Below, in pieces: positions 1 through 7,055 of a stretch of DNA of 8,383 bases. The notes beneath the pieces are model-generated. The model was not told the DNA's origin. It saw nothing but the letters and a program-made list of their open reading frames with translations, and did not search any database. Within the stretch, counting starts at the first letter, position 1. Each line of letters opens with the position of its first letter. Source of the stretch: CAZTWC01 sp964617105 [NCBI: uncultured Myxococcia bacterium] (GTDB lineage Bacteria > CAZTWC01); contig CAZTWC010000075.1 of the NCBI GenBank assembly GCA_964617105.1, positions 5,420-13,802 on the forward strand, written 5' to 3'. The position numbers were made by a program, and so were the translations under genes.

Positions 1-2475
1 GCAGTATTTGACAACAATGAAACCTCTGATATTGGTGCTGAACTGATTCTCATAGACACTACTCCACCCTTAGGAAAACCGGTGGTAACTGCGGTTGACA
101 ACCTGGGTTATTTGGGCCAAAATCACCAATTTACCATCAACTGGACTACCGAGCAGGTAAAAGACGATGAATCTGGTATTTTCACCTTTCAGGTTGCTCT
201 GGGCAGCACTCCGGGGCTAGCCGATGTTAATGGCTGGACCGATGTTGGACTGGTTAACACCTATACTTTTGCCGGTCTCAATCTATTACCAGGCGCTACT
301 TATTATGCCATGGTCAGAGCGGTTAACTCCGCTAACCTGACCGGAAATTCCAACAGCACCAAGGGAACTGTCATCGACCTGACTCCGCCATCCAAGCCGG
401 TTATCGTGGTCGAAGGCTCCAAGACCTTTGACCTGGAAAAACTTCATGCTCAGTGGTTCTCGGTGGATCATCAAGATCCGAAATTGACCTACCGGGTAAC
501 TATCCGCGATAGCAATGATTGCAGCAATGTTCCGGATGACGAGTGGATGGATATGGGACCTGCCAATGGCGGTACATTTATGTATAATCTGGAATTGGGT
601 AGTTACTACTATATCTGTGTTCAGGCTCGCAACCGGGCGGGTTTTTACAGTAAGATTTCCAAAAGCGATGGCGGCGTCAAAGGCTGTAGAGGAACGGCGC
701 TCAACGAGTTCTCCGATAATTTCAACAATTCCGACAGTATCAGCGTTGGCAACTACTACAACCAGTGGAAAAACTGGTACTCCCAGGATGAATGGACCAC
801 TCTCGGCATAGGTGGCATCCAACCAAAATTTGCCAGCATGGGCGGCATATTTGGAGATGACTCGCCTGCCTCCAATATCATTACCAATGGACGTGAGGAT
901 TGGGTAGAAGCCTCTTTATACGGCCAAATAATCGTTTTTAAACCGGGCGCTGGCGCTGGATTTGCTTTCCGCTTTCAAGACCGACGCAATTACATTCTTT
1001 TCTACCAAACCGATGATGGCAGAGCCCCGAATGGAATGATAAACCAACCGGGAAGTTATCTTTACGCTATTGTTGATGGCACCCCGAACCTGATTGCTGA
1101 AAGAAGAGATATAACCTTTACCGTGGGTCTAACCCACCAGGTAAAAATCGATACCTCTGACCAGTATATACGAGTCTGGTTTGACAACGATGGTAACGGC
1201 AATCTGGAATTGAATGAATTGGTATTCAACGAAAACAGCAAATTACTTGTTCACGGCGCTATAGGTCTCTACGCCTATGGCAGTAACTCTATGATTTTCG
1301 ATAATATCAGCGTTACCGCCAAACGGGGCACAGTACTCATGGATATTGAACCGGAAAATGAAAAAATCGAGTGGTTTATTGATACTCCCCCTCGTATTAT
1401 TGGAACTCCGAAAGATGAAAATGGCAATGAGATCAAAGTACCCATTCTGGAAGGTAAACACTTTTTGTTTGTGGGCTGCCGCATTGTTGGTAAATTTATA
1501 GTTACTGACTGTGGTGAACTGTGGGAAGACCCCCAAAACAAACTGGACCCTGACTTTGCCGAAATTATTGGCGACAAAATGTTCTTTAAATATCGGTTTG
1601 GCGACAAAACCGTGTGCAAAACGGGCGGGGATTCTACCAGCGGTCAATCCCTTACCGCCCTGGACTATGAAAATGGAGGAAACAACCAATCTTCTTTTGA
1701 TAGTAGTGAAGCCGGTTCTTTCTCAAATACCGGTTTAATTGATCACTTCAACATCATCAAAGAGGGTAAATTTGCTGCCGGCTCCTTTAACACTCTGGCA
1801 ACTGGCGCCACTGCTCAATTGGTGGCACCGCCGTGGTTGTTTAAAAAGGCTGAAAACATTTTATGGGAACAGATCTCTGGCGATAAAGCGATATTGAGCA
1901 ATACCAGGGCTGCTGATCCAATGATCATTGCCCCTAAAAAACCGCAGGAACTTTACTTTATGCTAACCGGAACCAGAAGTAATGGAAAGTCAATATCTGA
2001 AACAGTTAAACTACAGGTGAAAGCTTCAGCACCAATTTTAACTGACGGTAAAGTCATCCGGACCGATTTCCCGGCTGCTCTGACCGCCTACCGCCTGCAA
2101 AATGTGGCCCGTATTGACATCCCTCAGTCAATAACTCCGGCACTTATCCCCTTTACCGGGCTAATTGATACTGCGTCATTACCAGATTTTACCAAGTCTA
2201 CTTCCCCGGAGGAAGCCCCGGTTCGGTTACTAATTGACAAAAATGGTATTTTTAAGCCGGTAACCGCAGTATTTGACTTTATTAAACTGCCTTTTCATCC
2301 GGAAAAACCACAGTTTTACCTGGCGGTTGCGCCTCTGGAGGGGTGGAAAAAAGGCTATGGTTACAGCCTGAATATCACCCAAAAGTTGAAAATTTTCGAA
2401 CAGATCTCCATCTCCCTGCCCACTCAAAACCTCTGGCAGGAAAATGCTGTTATTCCCCTGGCTATCCCGAAATAG
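1..2475 (+). CDS. Large secreted FN3 / LamG-like / PKD-like multidomain protein (N-terminus outside window)
   Basis: The frame is open from base 1 to TAG at 2473-2475, giving 824 residues. The window begins inside the gene, and the GTG at 82 is an internal valine, not a start. Residues 22-124 and 129-228 each begin after a T-P-P linker and end in Y-Y-x-x-V-x-A-x-N strands, as in fibronectin type III domains. Residues about 239-443 resemble a LamG/concanavalin-like sandwich (FAFRFQDRRNYILFY, then a terminal FDNISV strand). An EF-hand-type loop with ligands D395, D397, N399, N401, E403 and E406 lies inside this sandwich. Residues about 600-675 read like a PKD/K319L domain (WEQISGDKAIL, then a late SISETVKLQV strand). 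Residues 444-600 and the C-terminal 145 residues are unrecognised and look beta-rich. No catalytic motif, LPxTG anchor or C-terminal sorting domain is evident. An extracellular adhesin or structural role is inferred from architecture only. Confidence 0.8.
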   Translation, partial: AVFDNNETSDIGAELILIDTTPPLGKPVVTAVDNLGYLGQNHQFTINWTTEQVKDDESGIFTFQVALGSTPGLADVNGWTDVGLVNTYTFAGLNLLPGATYYAMVRAVNSANLTGNSNSTKGTVIDLTPPSKPVIVVEGSKTFDLEKLHAQWFSVDHQDPKLTYRVTIRDSNDCSNVPDDEWMDMGPANGGTFMYNLELGSYYYICVQARNRAGFYSKISKSDGGVKGCRGTALNEFSDNFNNSDSISVGNYYNQWKNWYSQDEWTTLGIGGIQPKFASMGGIFGDDSPASNIITNGREDWVEASLYGQIIVFKPGAGAGFAFRFQDRRNYILFYQTDDGRAPNGMINQPGSYLYAIVDGTPNLIAERRDITFTVGLTHQVKIDTSDQYIRVWFDNDGNGNLELNELVFNENSKLLVHGAIGLYAYGSNSMIFDNISVTAKRGTVLMDIEPENEKIEWFIDTPPRIIGTPKDENGNEIKVPILEGKHFLFVGCRIVGKFIVTDCGELWEDPQNKLDPDFAEIIGDKMFFKYRFGDKTVCKTGGDSTSGQSLTALDYENGGNNQSSFDSSEAGSFSNTGLIDHFNIIKEGKFAAGSFNTLATGATAQLVAPPWLFKKAENILWEQISGDKAILSNTRAADPMIIAPKKPQELYFMLTGTRSNGKSISETVKLQVKASAPILTDGKVIRTDFPAALTAYRLQNVARIDIPQSITPALIPFTGLIDTASLPDFTKSTSPEEAPVRLLIDKNGIFKPVTAVFDFIKLPFHPEKPQFYLAVAPLEGWKKGYGYSLNITQKLKIFEQISISLPTQNLWQENAVIPLAIPK

Positions 2476-2496
2476 CCCCAGGCCAGGCCAGTCAAC

Positions 2497-2543
2497 CCGG
2501 CATTAAATTGCCGGAAGTTACACCCCGGGCATGAACCCGGGGT
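2497..2543 (+). other. Two tandem GC-rich hairpins downstream of the FN3 gene
   Basis: The first hairpin has a 6-bp stem (CCGGCA 2497-2502 with TGCCGG 2509-2514) and a 6-nt loop. The second has an 8-bp stem (ACCCCGGG 2522-2529 with CCCGGGGT 2536-2543) and a 6-nt loop. Neither has its own T run. They lie directly between the stop codon and the longer hairpin at 2545-2581, so they may protect the 3' end of the transcript or assist termination. Confidence 0.5.
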
Positions 2544-2544
2544 T

Positions 2545-2587
2545 ATTAAGGCGCTGAACATTTATAGGTCAGCGCCTTAATTATTTT
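2545..2587 (+). terminator. Probable intrinsic terminator of the FN3 gene
   Basis: A perfect 13-bp stem, ATTAAGGCGCTGA (2545-2557) with TCAGCGCCTTAAT (2569-2581), encloses an 11-nt loop and runs into TTATTTT (2581-2587). The T tract is interrupted by one A, so termination may be less than complete. It is the strongest hairpin in the intergenic gap and sits about 70 nt after the stop codon. Confidence 0.65.
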
Positions 2588-2636
2588 AAAACCCCGTACA
2601 CTCCCACAAACAACACTGGCAATACCCACAAATCTA

Positions 2637-2664
2637 TTGATTTATTATACCAATATGTTATAAT
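2637..2664 (+). promoter_or_regulatory. Sigma70-type promoter with extended -10 for the HEAT-repeat gene
   Basis: The -35 is TTGATT (2637-2642), followed by a 16-bp spacer and a perfect -10 TATAAT (2659-2664). TG at 2656-2657 makes an extended -10 (TGT before TATAAT). The expected transcription start is near 2671, giving a leader of about 45 nt before ATG 2716. The surrounding DNA is AT-rich, as expected for a promoter. The rest of the 2476-2715 gap holds only the hairpins upstream. Confidence 0.65.
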
Positions 2665-2715
2665 ATAGACATAAGTAAGTTATTTTGTTACCAACACAAG
2701 ATGTAACTCAATGGT

Positions 2716-3621
2716 ATGAATATAAATAATCCTATAATTATCATCGCCGCAATTATTTTTTTCTCGGTCTTGTTCCTGTTTATTTTAAACCGCAAAGCCA
2801 CAAAATCAAAATCCCGCAAAAAAGTCAAGATCAATACTGTTCAACTTGATACATTACTATCCAGTCTGCAAGATAAAAATAGCATCCCCCAGGTCAAAGA
2901 AAACGCCTTAAATACTGTCCGCAATGCCAGAGGATTCAACCGGGTCTACTTGCTCAAGGCTATGGAAGAAACTGATCCGGAGAAGATGAAAGAAGCGGCT
3001 ACTGCGGCTTTGGGTAGAATAAAAGATCGGCGGGCGATAGATTCTTTGATCAATACCCTTCGGGATCGGAACTTTATTCGCCTGAGCGCTATCGATGCTC
3101 TGGTCAAAATCGGCGATCCGGCTGTTGTCCCTTTAATCAACACTCTACAGAATTTCAAATCGGATCTCAGGGAAGACGCGGCCGAGGTGCCGGGGAAAAT
3201 CGGGGATAAAAGAGCGGTCTTCCCGTTAGCCAATTGTCTGAAGGAAAAAAACATTAAGTTACGGATAAAATCTGCCCAGGCCCTGGGGATGATTCAGGAC
3301 GATATCTCCTTGCCTAACCTACTGGATGCCCTGGCAGATCACAATTTCAATGTCAGACAAACTGTGATAATGGCACTGGGAAACCTGGGTAACAAAAAAG
3401 CGTTATTATCCCTTTTCCACTCTTTAAATGATCAAAATTCAAAAGTGCGGCTCAGCGCCATCTGGGCAGTGGGAAAACTGGGAGAGGGGGAGATAACCGC
3501 CGAAAAAGCCTTGATAAAGGTATTGAAGGACAAAAACCACTCTGTGCGGGATAAAGCCTCTACCACCCTTGAAAAATGGCTTCACAAAGGGGAACAAAAG
3601 TGCCGGACGGCAACTACCTAG
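2716..3621 (+). CDS. Membrane-anchored HEAT-repeat protein
   Basis: This is a 301-residue protein. A single hydrophobic segment (residues 6-24, rich in I, F and L) is followed by a strongly basic stretch (26-38). That suggests an N-out anchor with the rest in the cytoplasm. Residues about 88-290 form six or seven tandem HEAT / PBS-lyase-type repeats of about 31 residues, with the recurring pattern R-x-x-A-x-x-A-L-G-x-I-x-D-x-x-A-x-x-x-L-x-x-x-L-x-D. Such repeats build an alpha-solenoid for protein binding, and the partner cannot be told. One repeat reads EVPGKIGD (157-164) where ALGKIGD is expected, a slightly degenerate helix. ATG 2716 is the first in-frame start after an in-frame TAA (2704-2706). 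There is no clear Shine-Dalgarno sequence. The gene appears monocistronic, between its own promoter and a convergent neighbour. Confidence 0.85.
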   Translation: MNINNPIIIIAAIIFFSVLFLFILNRKATKSKSRKKVKINTVQLDTLLSSLQDKNSIPQVKENALNTVRNARGFNRVYLLKAMEETDPEKMKEAATAALGRIKDRRAIDSLINTLRDRNFIRLSAIDALVKIGDPAVVPLINTLQNFKSDLREDAAEVPGKIGDKRAVFPLANCLKEKNIKLRIKSAQALGMIQDDISLPNLLDALADHNFNVRQTVIMALGNLGNKKALLSLFHSLNDQNSKVRLSAIWAVGKLGEGEITAEKALIKVLKDKNHSVRDKASTTLEKWLHKGEQKCRTATT

Positions 3622-3625
3622 AGTT

Positions 3626-3649
3626 ATGGCATTCTCTCACTGCCATTTT
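3626..3649 (+). terminator. Weak intrinsic terminator after the HEAT-repeat gene
   Basis: ATGGCA (3626-3631) pairs perfectly with TGCCAT (3641-3646) across a 9-nt loop, and the stem ends in a run of four T (3646-3649). It lies 4 nt after the HEAT stop codon, in the 47-bp gap before the convergent HAD gene. The stem is only 6 bp, so this is a modest call. On the minus strand it lacks a T run. Confidence 0.4.
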
Positions 3650-3668
3650 GTGTGCAGTCGAGATGTGC

Positions 3669-4400
3669 TCAAGAACCAGTCGGCCAGTTATAATACCCCA
3701 TCACCTGATCAAAAAAGTATTGGTATTTCGAAAAAACCGGACAATTGGTTTTATCTACCTGAATATCTCTATTCCATTGGTTGCGGCAGGCAGTAAACAG
3801 CAGGCTGCCCATCTTTACCGCCTGAGCCCCCATAATATCACAATCAAACCGGTCTCCCACATGTAAGGTTTCTTGAGGGGCAACCTTCATCTTCTCCAAC
3901 GCCAATAAAAATATCTCTGGATGCGGCTTTAATACACCTGCCTCTTCGGGTGACATTAATACTGACCATGGGTACCCGGCCAACCCTAAGGCTTTCAACT
4001 TTTTTAATGATGGAAAATCGGAAATAATCCCGATTTTAATCCCACTTGAAGATAATCCACTCAAGATCTCGTGCAGGTAGGGAAAAGGTCCGATTCTCTC
4101 CAACTCTGGATAGATCATCTGGAATAATACCCGTTCCACCGACTGGTCTATCAGGTTTATATCTATCTGCAAACGCCGGGCCAGCAGTCGCACCTCATCC
4201 TTTCGCATATTTTTAAAACGGTATTTTTGCAGGCGCAACTCCTCCTTAAGAAGAAAGAAATTTTTCAATACTTTTCGATGAAAACCTATTTGCCCAGGAT
4301 TTTCCAGCAAAAGACGACAAAATATCCGTCTGGAAAGACGATTTACATTGTACAGGGTGCCATCCAGGTCAAAAGTAACCGCTTTGAAGGGAAAAGACAT
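3669..4400 (-). CDS. HAD-superfamily hydrolase (phosphoglycolate-phosphatase-like)
   Basis: This is a 243-residue protein with the complete HAD catalytic set. Motif I is DLDGT (nucleophile D11, acid D13), motif II is S127 in IISDF, motif III is K158 in LKPHPEIF, and motif IV is GDRFDCD (D183, D188). Residues about 16-105 form a helical C1-type cap, which favours small-molecule phosphate ester hydrolysis, with Mg2+ expected. The substrate is unknown. The ATG at 4400-4398 is preferred: GGTGG lies 6 nt upstream, and the ATG falls 2 nt after the TGA of the upstream GH3 gene (4405-4403). A TTG at 4406 would also be in frame but is less likely. The tight junction indicates translational coupling with GH3, suggesting a shared pathway. 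The gene ends convergently with the HEAT-repeat gene. Confidence 0.88.
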   Translation of the reverse strand: MSFPFKAVTFDLDGTLYNVNRLSRRIFCRLLLENPGQIGFHRKVLKNFFLLKEELRLQKYRFKNMRKDEVRLLARRLQIDINLIDQSVERVLFQMIYPELERIGPFPYLHEILSGLSSSGIKIGIISDFPSLKKLKALGLAGYPWSVLMSPEEAGVLKPHPEIFLLALEKMKVAPQETLHVGDRFDCDIMGAQAVKMGSLLFTACRNQWNRDIQVDKTNCPVFSKYQYFFDQVMGYYNWPTGS

Positions 4401-4402
4401 AA

Positions 4403-6193
4403 TCAACCACCAATCTCCAGCACCACTTTCATAAAATCTATCTCATGCGCATTGCGCAAAAGATGCGGCGGTTTCAGATGAGAATCAGGAGCTCCTGCTG
4501 CCACCTTTTTTATCCGAAACTGCTGGTATGATCCAAAGGCCAACACCTGCAAGATCGGTGCTTCCAGCCTCAGTGAACCTCGTTTGGAGGAATATTCAAT
4601 GTTGAACTCTTTTAAATTGTTGTCAAAGGAGAGCAAGAAATCGTTCAAAGTTTTCCGGAGGGATGGACTAAGGATCTCATTTTCATCGCCAATAAATTCG
4701 ATTGCCAACTGGTAACGGGGTAATTCTCCCTCTTTGCTCCTGAGGGTAACCGTAAAACCATTAGCCGGCGGTAAAGGACTCTGCTTTAGGCTTTTCTCTA
4801 CGGCCATTACCACCTGCCTCTCGGTAACTTTTTCTCCGGTAATGGAGATAATATTTCCCCCTTTGTGTAAAAACCTTACTAGCGGCGTCCGCTGATAAAA
4901 ACCGGTAACCTGGACTATATCATTAATATTATAGCGGTACATCCCGTTGGACGCGGTCACTATAATGTAATACTTTTCCCCCTCTTTTAGTTGGTGGGCC
5001 AGAAGAGTTTTAGCACCTTCAGTATTTTGCTGGTTTTCAGGTAAAAATTCAAAAAAATGACCACCTATTGCCAGTACTCCGTCATCGCTGGCCGCACTCA
5101 GGGGAATAGAAAAAGAGCCCTCGGTGGCTAAAAAGCCATAATCCATCACCGGCAAAACATCCAGATATTGCTTAAACTGCTCTAAATAAAAGGGTGCTGA
5201 TCCCCCTTTCCAACTGAGTATGCCACACAATTGAGGCCATAATGCAGTTGGTTTTACCATACCCCACTGCTCCAAAGAGTGCCTGAGCCTTTGGGCCATC
5301 ATTATATTAGGCTCCAGTTTATCCTCTAAACGCTTACATAATTTCTCGTCACTCCAAAAAGAGGCATTGATAGTTCCCTTCTCCAGGTCCTCAATCAAAT
5401 CGGGAGCAAACTCGTCCAGTTTCTGGCACAACAGTAGGATAGTGCTGGGATTGACCGCTGCCAGGATAGATATTTTCATCTCCAGAGCCATTCTAAGCAG
5501 CAGGTAATACTTGCTGTTGAAATCTTTAAGATAAAAAACTTCCATGGGAATTTGCTGAAACTCCTCAAACCCTTCCATCCCTTGCTGGGAGGCTCCCATA
5601 GCCACGGTGATTGATCCGTAAGGAACCCCACCACGAGTATGGCCGTCTATCTGAGGTGAATGGATGGTCAACAAACTGCCTCTCACCAGTTGGGGAAATT
5701 GAAGGGCAACCTGACGCATCCACACTTTGCGCCCTACCCGGTACTCTTCCAGATAACTTTTGGTAATGGGGATATATTTAGGTTTTCCGGTGGTGCCACT
5801 GGAACGGGCAAAAAAAGTTACTGGCTCAGAAGTTAAAACTTTGTTGGTCCCATTTACCATGGAATCCAGAAAGGGCTCAAACTGGCTATAATCCCGGATA
5901 GGCACCCATTGGCAATAACTTTCCCAGGAATTAATGGCAGCAAATCGATGTTCCCGGCCAAACTGAGTATCCCGATTTTCCCGCACAATCTTAAATAAAA
6001 TTTGCTGCTGAACTTTTTCCGGATCGTTTGTATAGTCAGAAAATTTTTTCCAGGAAGGAGTGAACACCAATTTTGCCATAGAACTGATGGCGCCAGGCGA
6101 GATATTGGGCAATATCTTATGCCAAAGTAATTGGATACTCTTTTGTCCCAGGGGATGTTGAAGTATCCTTTGTAAATTGATGGCCATAACCAT
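4403..6193 (-). CDS. GH3 auxin-responsive-promoter family protein (acyl-adenylating amido synthetase-like)
   Basis: This is a 596-residue protein, about the size of plant GH3 enzymes. The ANL-superfamily phosphate-binding motif is SSGTTGKPKYIPIT (131-144). YGFLATEGS (352-360) matches the GH3 aromatic/acidic motif, with E358. YRYNINDIVQVTGF (419-432), with D425 as the likely ribose contact, and SITGEKVTE (450-458) complete the GH3 signature. The C-terminal subdomain carries FRIKKV (559-564), which may supply the catalytic Lys. The family activates a carboxylate as acyl-AMP and transfers it, in plants to amino acids; bacterial substrates are mostly unknown. It is soluble, with no signal peptide. 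The start is the first of two ATGs (6193 and 6187), and neither has a good Shine-Dalgarno sequence. The beta-barrel gene ends 29 bp upstream and the HAD gene starts 2 nt downstream, so co-transcription is likely. Confidence 0.88.
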   Translation of the reverse strand: MVMAINLQRILQHPLGQKSIQLLWHKILPNISPGAISSMAKLVFTPSWKKFSDYTNDPEKVQQQILFKIVRENRDTQFGREHRFAAINSWESYCQWVPIRDYSQFEPFLDSMVNGTNKVLTSEPVTFFARSSGTTGKPKYIPITKSYLEEYRVGRKVWMRQVALQFPQLVRGSLLTIHSPQIDGHTRGGVPYGSITVAMGASQQGMEGFEEFQQIPMEVFYLKDFNSKYYLLLRMALEMKISILAAVNPSTILLLCQKLDEFAPDLIEDLEKGTINASFWSDEKLCKRLEDKLEPNIMMAQRLRHSLEQWGMVKPTALWPQLCGILSWKGGSAPFYLEQFKQYLDVLPVMDYGFLATEGSFSIPLSAASDDGVLAIGGHFFEFLPENQQNTEGAKTLLAHQLKEGEKYYIIVTASNGMYRYNINDIVQVTGFYQRTPLVRFLHKGGNIISITGEKVTERQVVMAVEKSLKQSPLPPANGFTVTLRSKEGELPRYQLAIEFIGDENEILSPSLRKTLNDFLLSFDNNLKEFNIEYSSKRGSLRLEAPILQVLAFGSYQQFRIKKVAAGAPDSHLKPPHLLRNAHEIDFMKVVLEIGG

Positions 6194-6203
6194 AAAGGGA
6201 AAG

Positions 6204-6228
6204 TTTAAGGAGAAGTTGTCTCCTAAAA
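6204..6228 (-). other. Small hairpin over the beta-barrel stop codon, upstream of GH3
   Basis: AGGAGA (6208-6213, + strand) pairs with TCTCCT (6219-6224) around a 5-nt loop. After one mismatch, three more A-T pairs extend it to 6204/6228. The stem includes the TAG of the beta-barrel gene (6225-6223). It also holds the only GGAGA on the minus strand before GH3, 25 nt from that ATG and so too far to act as a normal ribosome site. No T run follows, so it is not a convincing terminator. An effect on GH3 expression is possible but weakly supported. Confidence 0.3.
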
Positions 6229-6885
6229 AATATATCTAAAGGTGGGGAAAAAAGATATCGCTGGTATTCCCTGGGGCAATAGATAGTAAAAAGTAGTCCG
6301 AATCCCCACGGTAATATCTTTCATGTGAGTGAAGTATTCCACTCCGGTGGAAGCCATGACATTATAAGAGACACTATCCTGATCTAAAGAAGCCTTTGGA
6401 GATACCAGGGAGATACCGCCGCCAGTTTTAAAAATCCAGGCCCACCTTTCAGTAAAAAGGTAGTTAAAACCCACACCCATGGTAAAATTGGAGATGGAAA
6501 AATGCTTACTAGCCGGCTTTTTTCCCGAGTAGTTGACACTACCGTCAGGATTTAAAGTGTATTTGGCCACCGCGTTATTTTCCACTGACCCGTATGAGTA
6601 GTTAAAATAGGCGTTCATATAGTCGGTAAGATCAAAAGCAAATTCCAGGCCTAAAAAAGGTTGGGCATTGGAATATCCCCTTTTACCAGCCACCGAGAGC
6701 ATAGCGCCAATATTAGTTTCAATAGATGCACCCCGGGCAACTATATTATTCTGGGTCTTAAGAGTTGGAGCCGCAGCCGGTTGACTTTCTTCAGGTTTGC
6801 CTGGCGCATCCTCTGCAGCAGCCAGTCCAACCATCCCCAACATCAACAATATACAAGTCCCTATCATACAGACTTTTTTCATCAT
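6223..6885 (-). CDS. Outer-membrane beta-barrel protein
   Basis: This is a 220-residue precursor. The signal peptide has a basic MMKKV start, a hydrophobic core and a likely cleavage after A24 (LAAA/EDAP). A Pro/Ala/Glu-rich linker follows (25-41). Residues about 50-220 alternate hydrophobic and polar positions with many aromatics, and the chain ends in FRYIF with a terminal Phe, the usual outer-membrane barrel signal. The size suits an eight-stranded barrel. The ATG at 6885-6883 is chosen because GGGAAG lies 8 nt upstream and the signal peptide begins there; extending the frame to 6930 would put 15 unsuitable residues before it. It is the first gene of a probable operon with GH3 and HAD, and follows the palindrome and the AgmX-domain gene. 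It could resemble the gliding-motility barrel CglE, but I cannot confirm this from sequence alone. Confidence 0.78.
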   Translation of the reverse strand: MMKKVCMIGTCILLMLGMVGLAAAEDAPGKPEESQPAAAPTLKTQNNIVARGASIETNIGAMLSVAGKRGYSNAQPFLGLEFAFDLTDYMNAYFNYSYGSVENNAVAKYTLNPDGSVNYSGKKPASKHFSISNFTMGVGFNYLFTERWAWIFKTGGGISLVSPKASLDQDSVSYNVMASTGVEYFTHMKDITVGIRTTFYYLLPQGIPAISFFPTFRYIF

Positions 6886-6915
6886 GGTAATATCTTCCCT
6901 TATATTATTTTTAAA

Positions 6916-7055
6916 ATGCGCCGCTATCACTGAGGACGACGAGAGTAGTGCAGATGCAAGGCGTGGATAACGATTTACCCGCAGGCGTATAATAATACGC
7001 CGAGGATAAAATCGTTATCCGCAACGCAGCAGATGCGCCGCTATCGTCGTCCTCA
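6916..7055. repeat. Long imperfect palindrome, MITE/REP-like repeat element
   Basis: Positions 6931-7055 (125 bp) form one imperfect inverted repeat centred near 6993. The outer 12 bp are perfect (TGAGGACGACGA 6931-6942 with TCGTCGTCCTCA 7044-7055). An inner 12 bp are perfect (GGATAACGATTT 6965-6976 with AAATCGTTATCC 7009-7020). The central 7 bp are perfect (GGCGTAT 6984-6990 with ATACGCC 6995-7001) around an AATA loop. Segments between these match only partly. A 13-bp direct repeat, ATGCGCCGCTATC, lies inside the right arm (7033-7045) and just outside the left arm (6916-6928), so the element may extend to 6916. It fills nearly the whole gap between the AgmX-domain and beta-barrel genes and has no transposase. 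It is probably a non-autonomous dispersed repeat; as RNA it would fold into a long hairpin that could protect or end the upstream transcript. Confidence 0.8.

Noticed and set aside
286-822. Minus-strand frames opposite the FN3 gene (286-822, 1243-1689, 1275-1619) and the + strand frame 7603-7893.
   Set aside because: Each lies opposite a gene with clear domain structure, lacks ribosome sites and has no recognisable protein features; they are antisense shadows.
1-2278. An exact 12-base repeat, GCAGTATTTGAC, at 1-12 and 2267-2278, both encoding AVFD.
   Set aside because: The flanks do not match and the two sites lie in different parts of the protein; chance is the simplest explanation.
4404-4406. 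TTG start for the HAD protein.
   Set aside because: ATG at 4400 is better placed after GGTGG and just after the GH3 stop, and adds no loss of the catalytic motif.
6223-6930. Longer start for the beta-barrel protein at 6930.
   Set aside because: It would place 15 extra residues before the signal peptide, while ATG 6885 has a purine-rich GGGAAG 8 nt upstream.
6988-6996. TATAAT in the centre of the palindrome as a promoter for the beta-barrel gene.
   Set aside because: On the + strand it points away from that gene. On the minus strand the candidate TATTAT has no -35 at an acceptable spacing (nearest TTGCGG is about 21 bp away).
6916-7055. Terminal inverted repeats of a full insertion sequence, or a CRISPR repeat.
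   Set aside because: The arms are contiguous with a 4-nt loop, leaving no room for a transposase, and there is no repeat-spacer periodicity.
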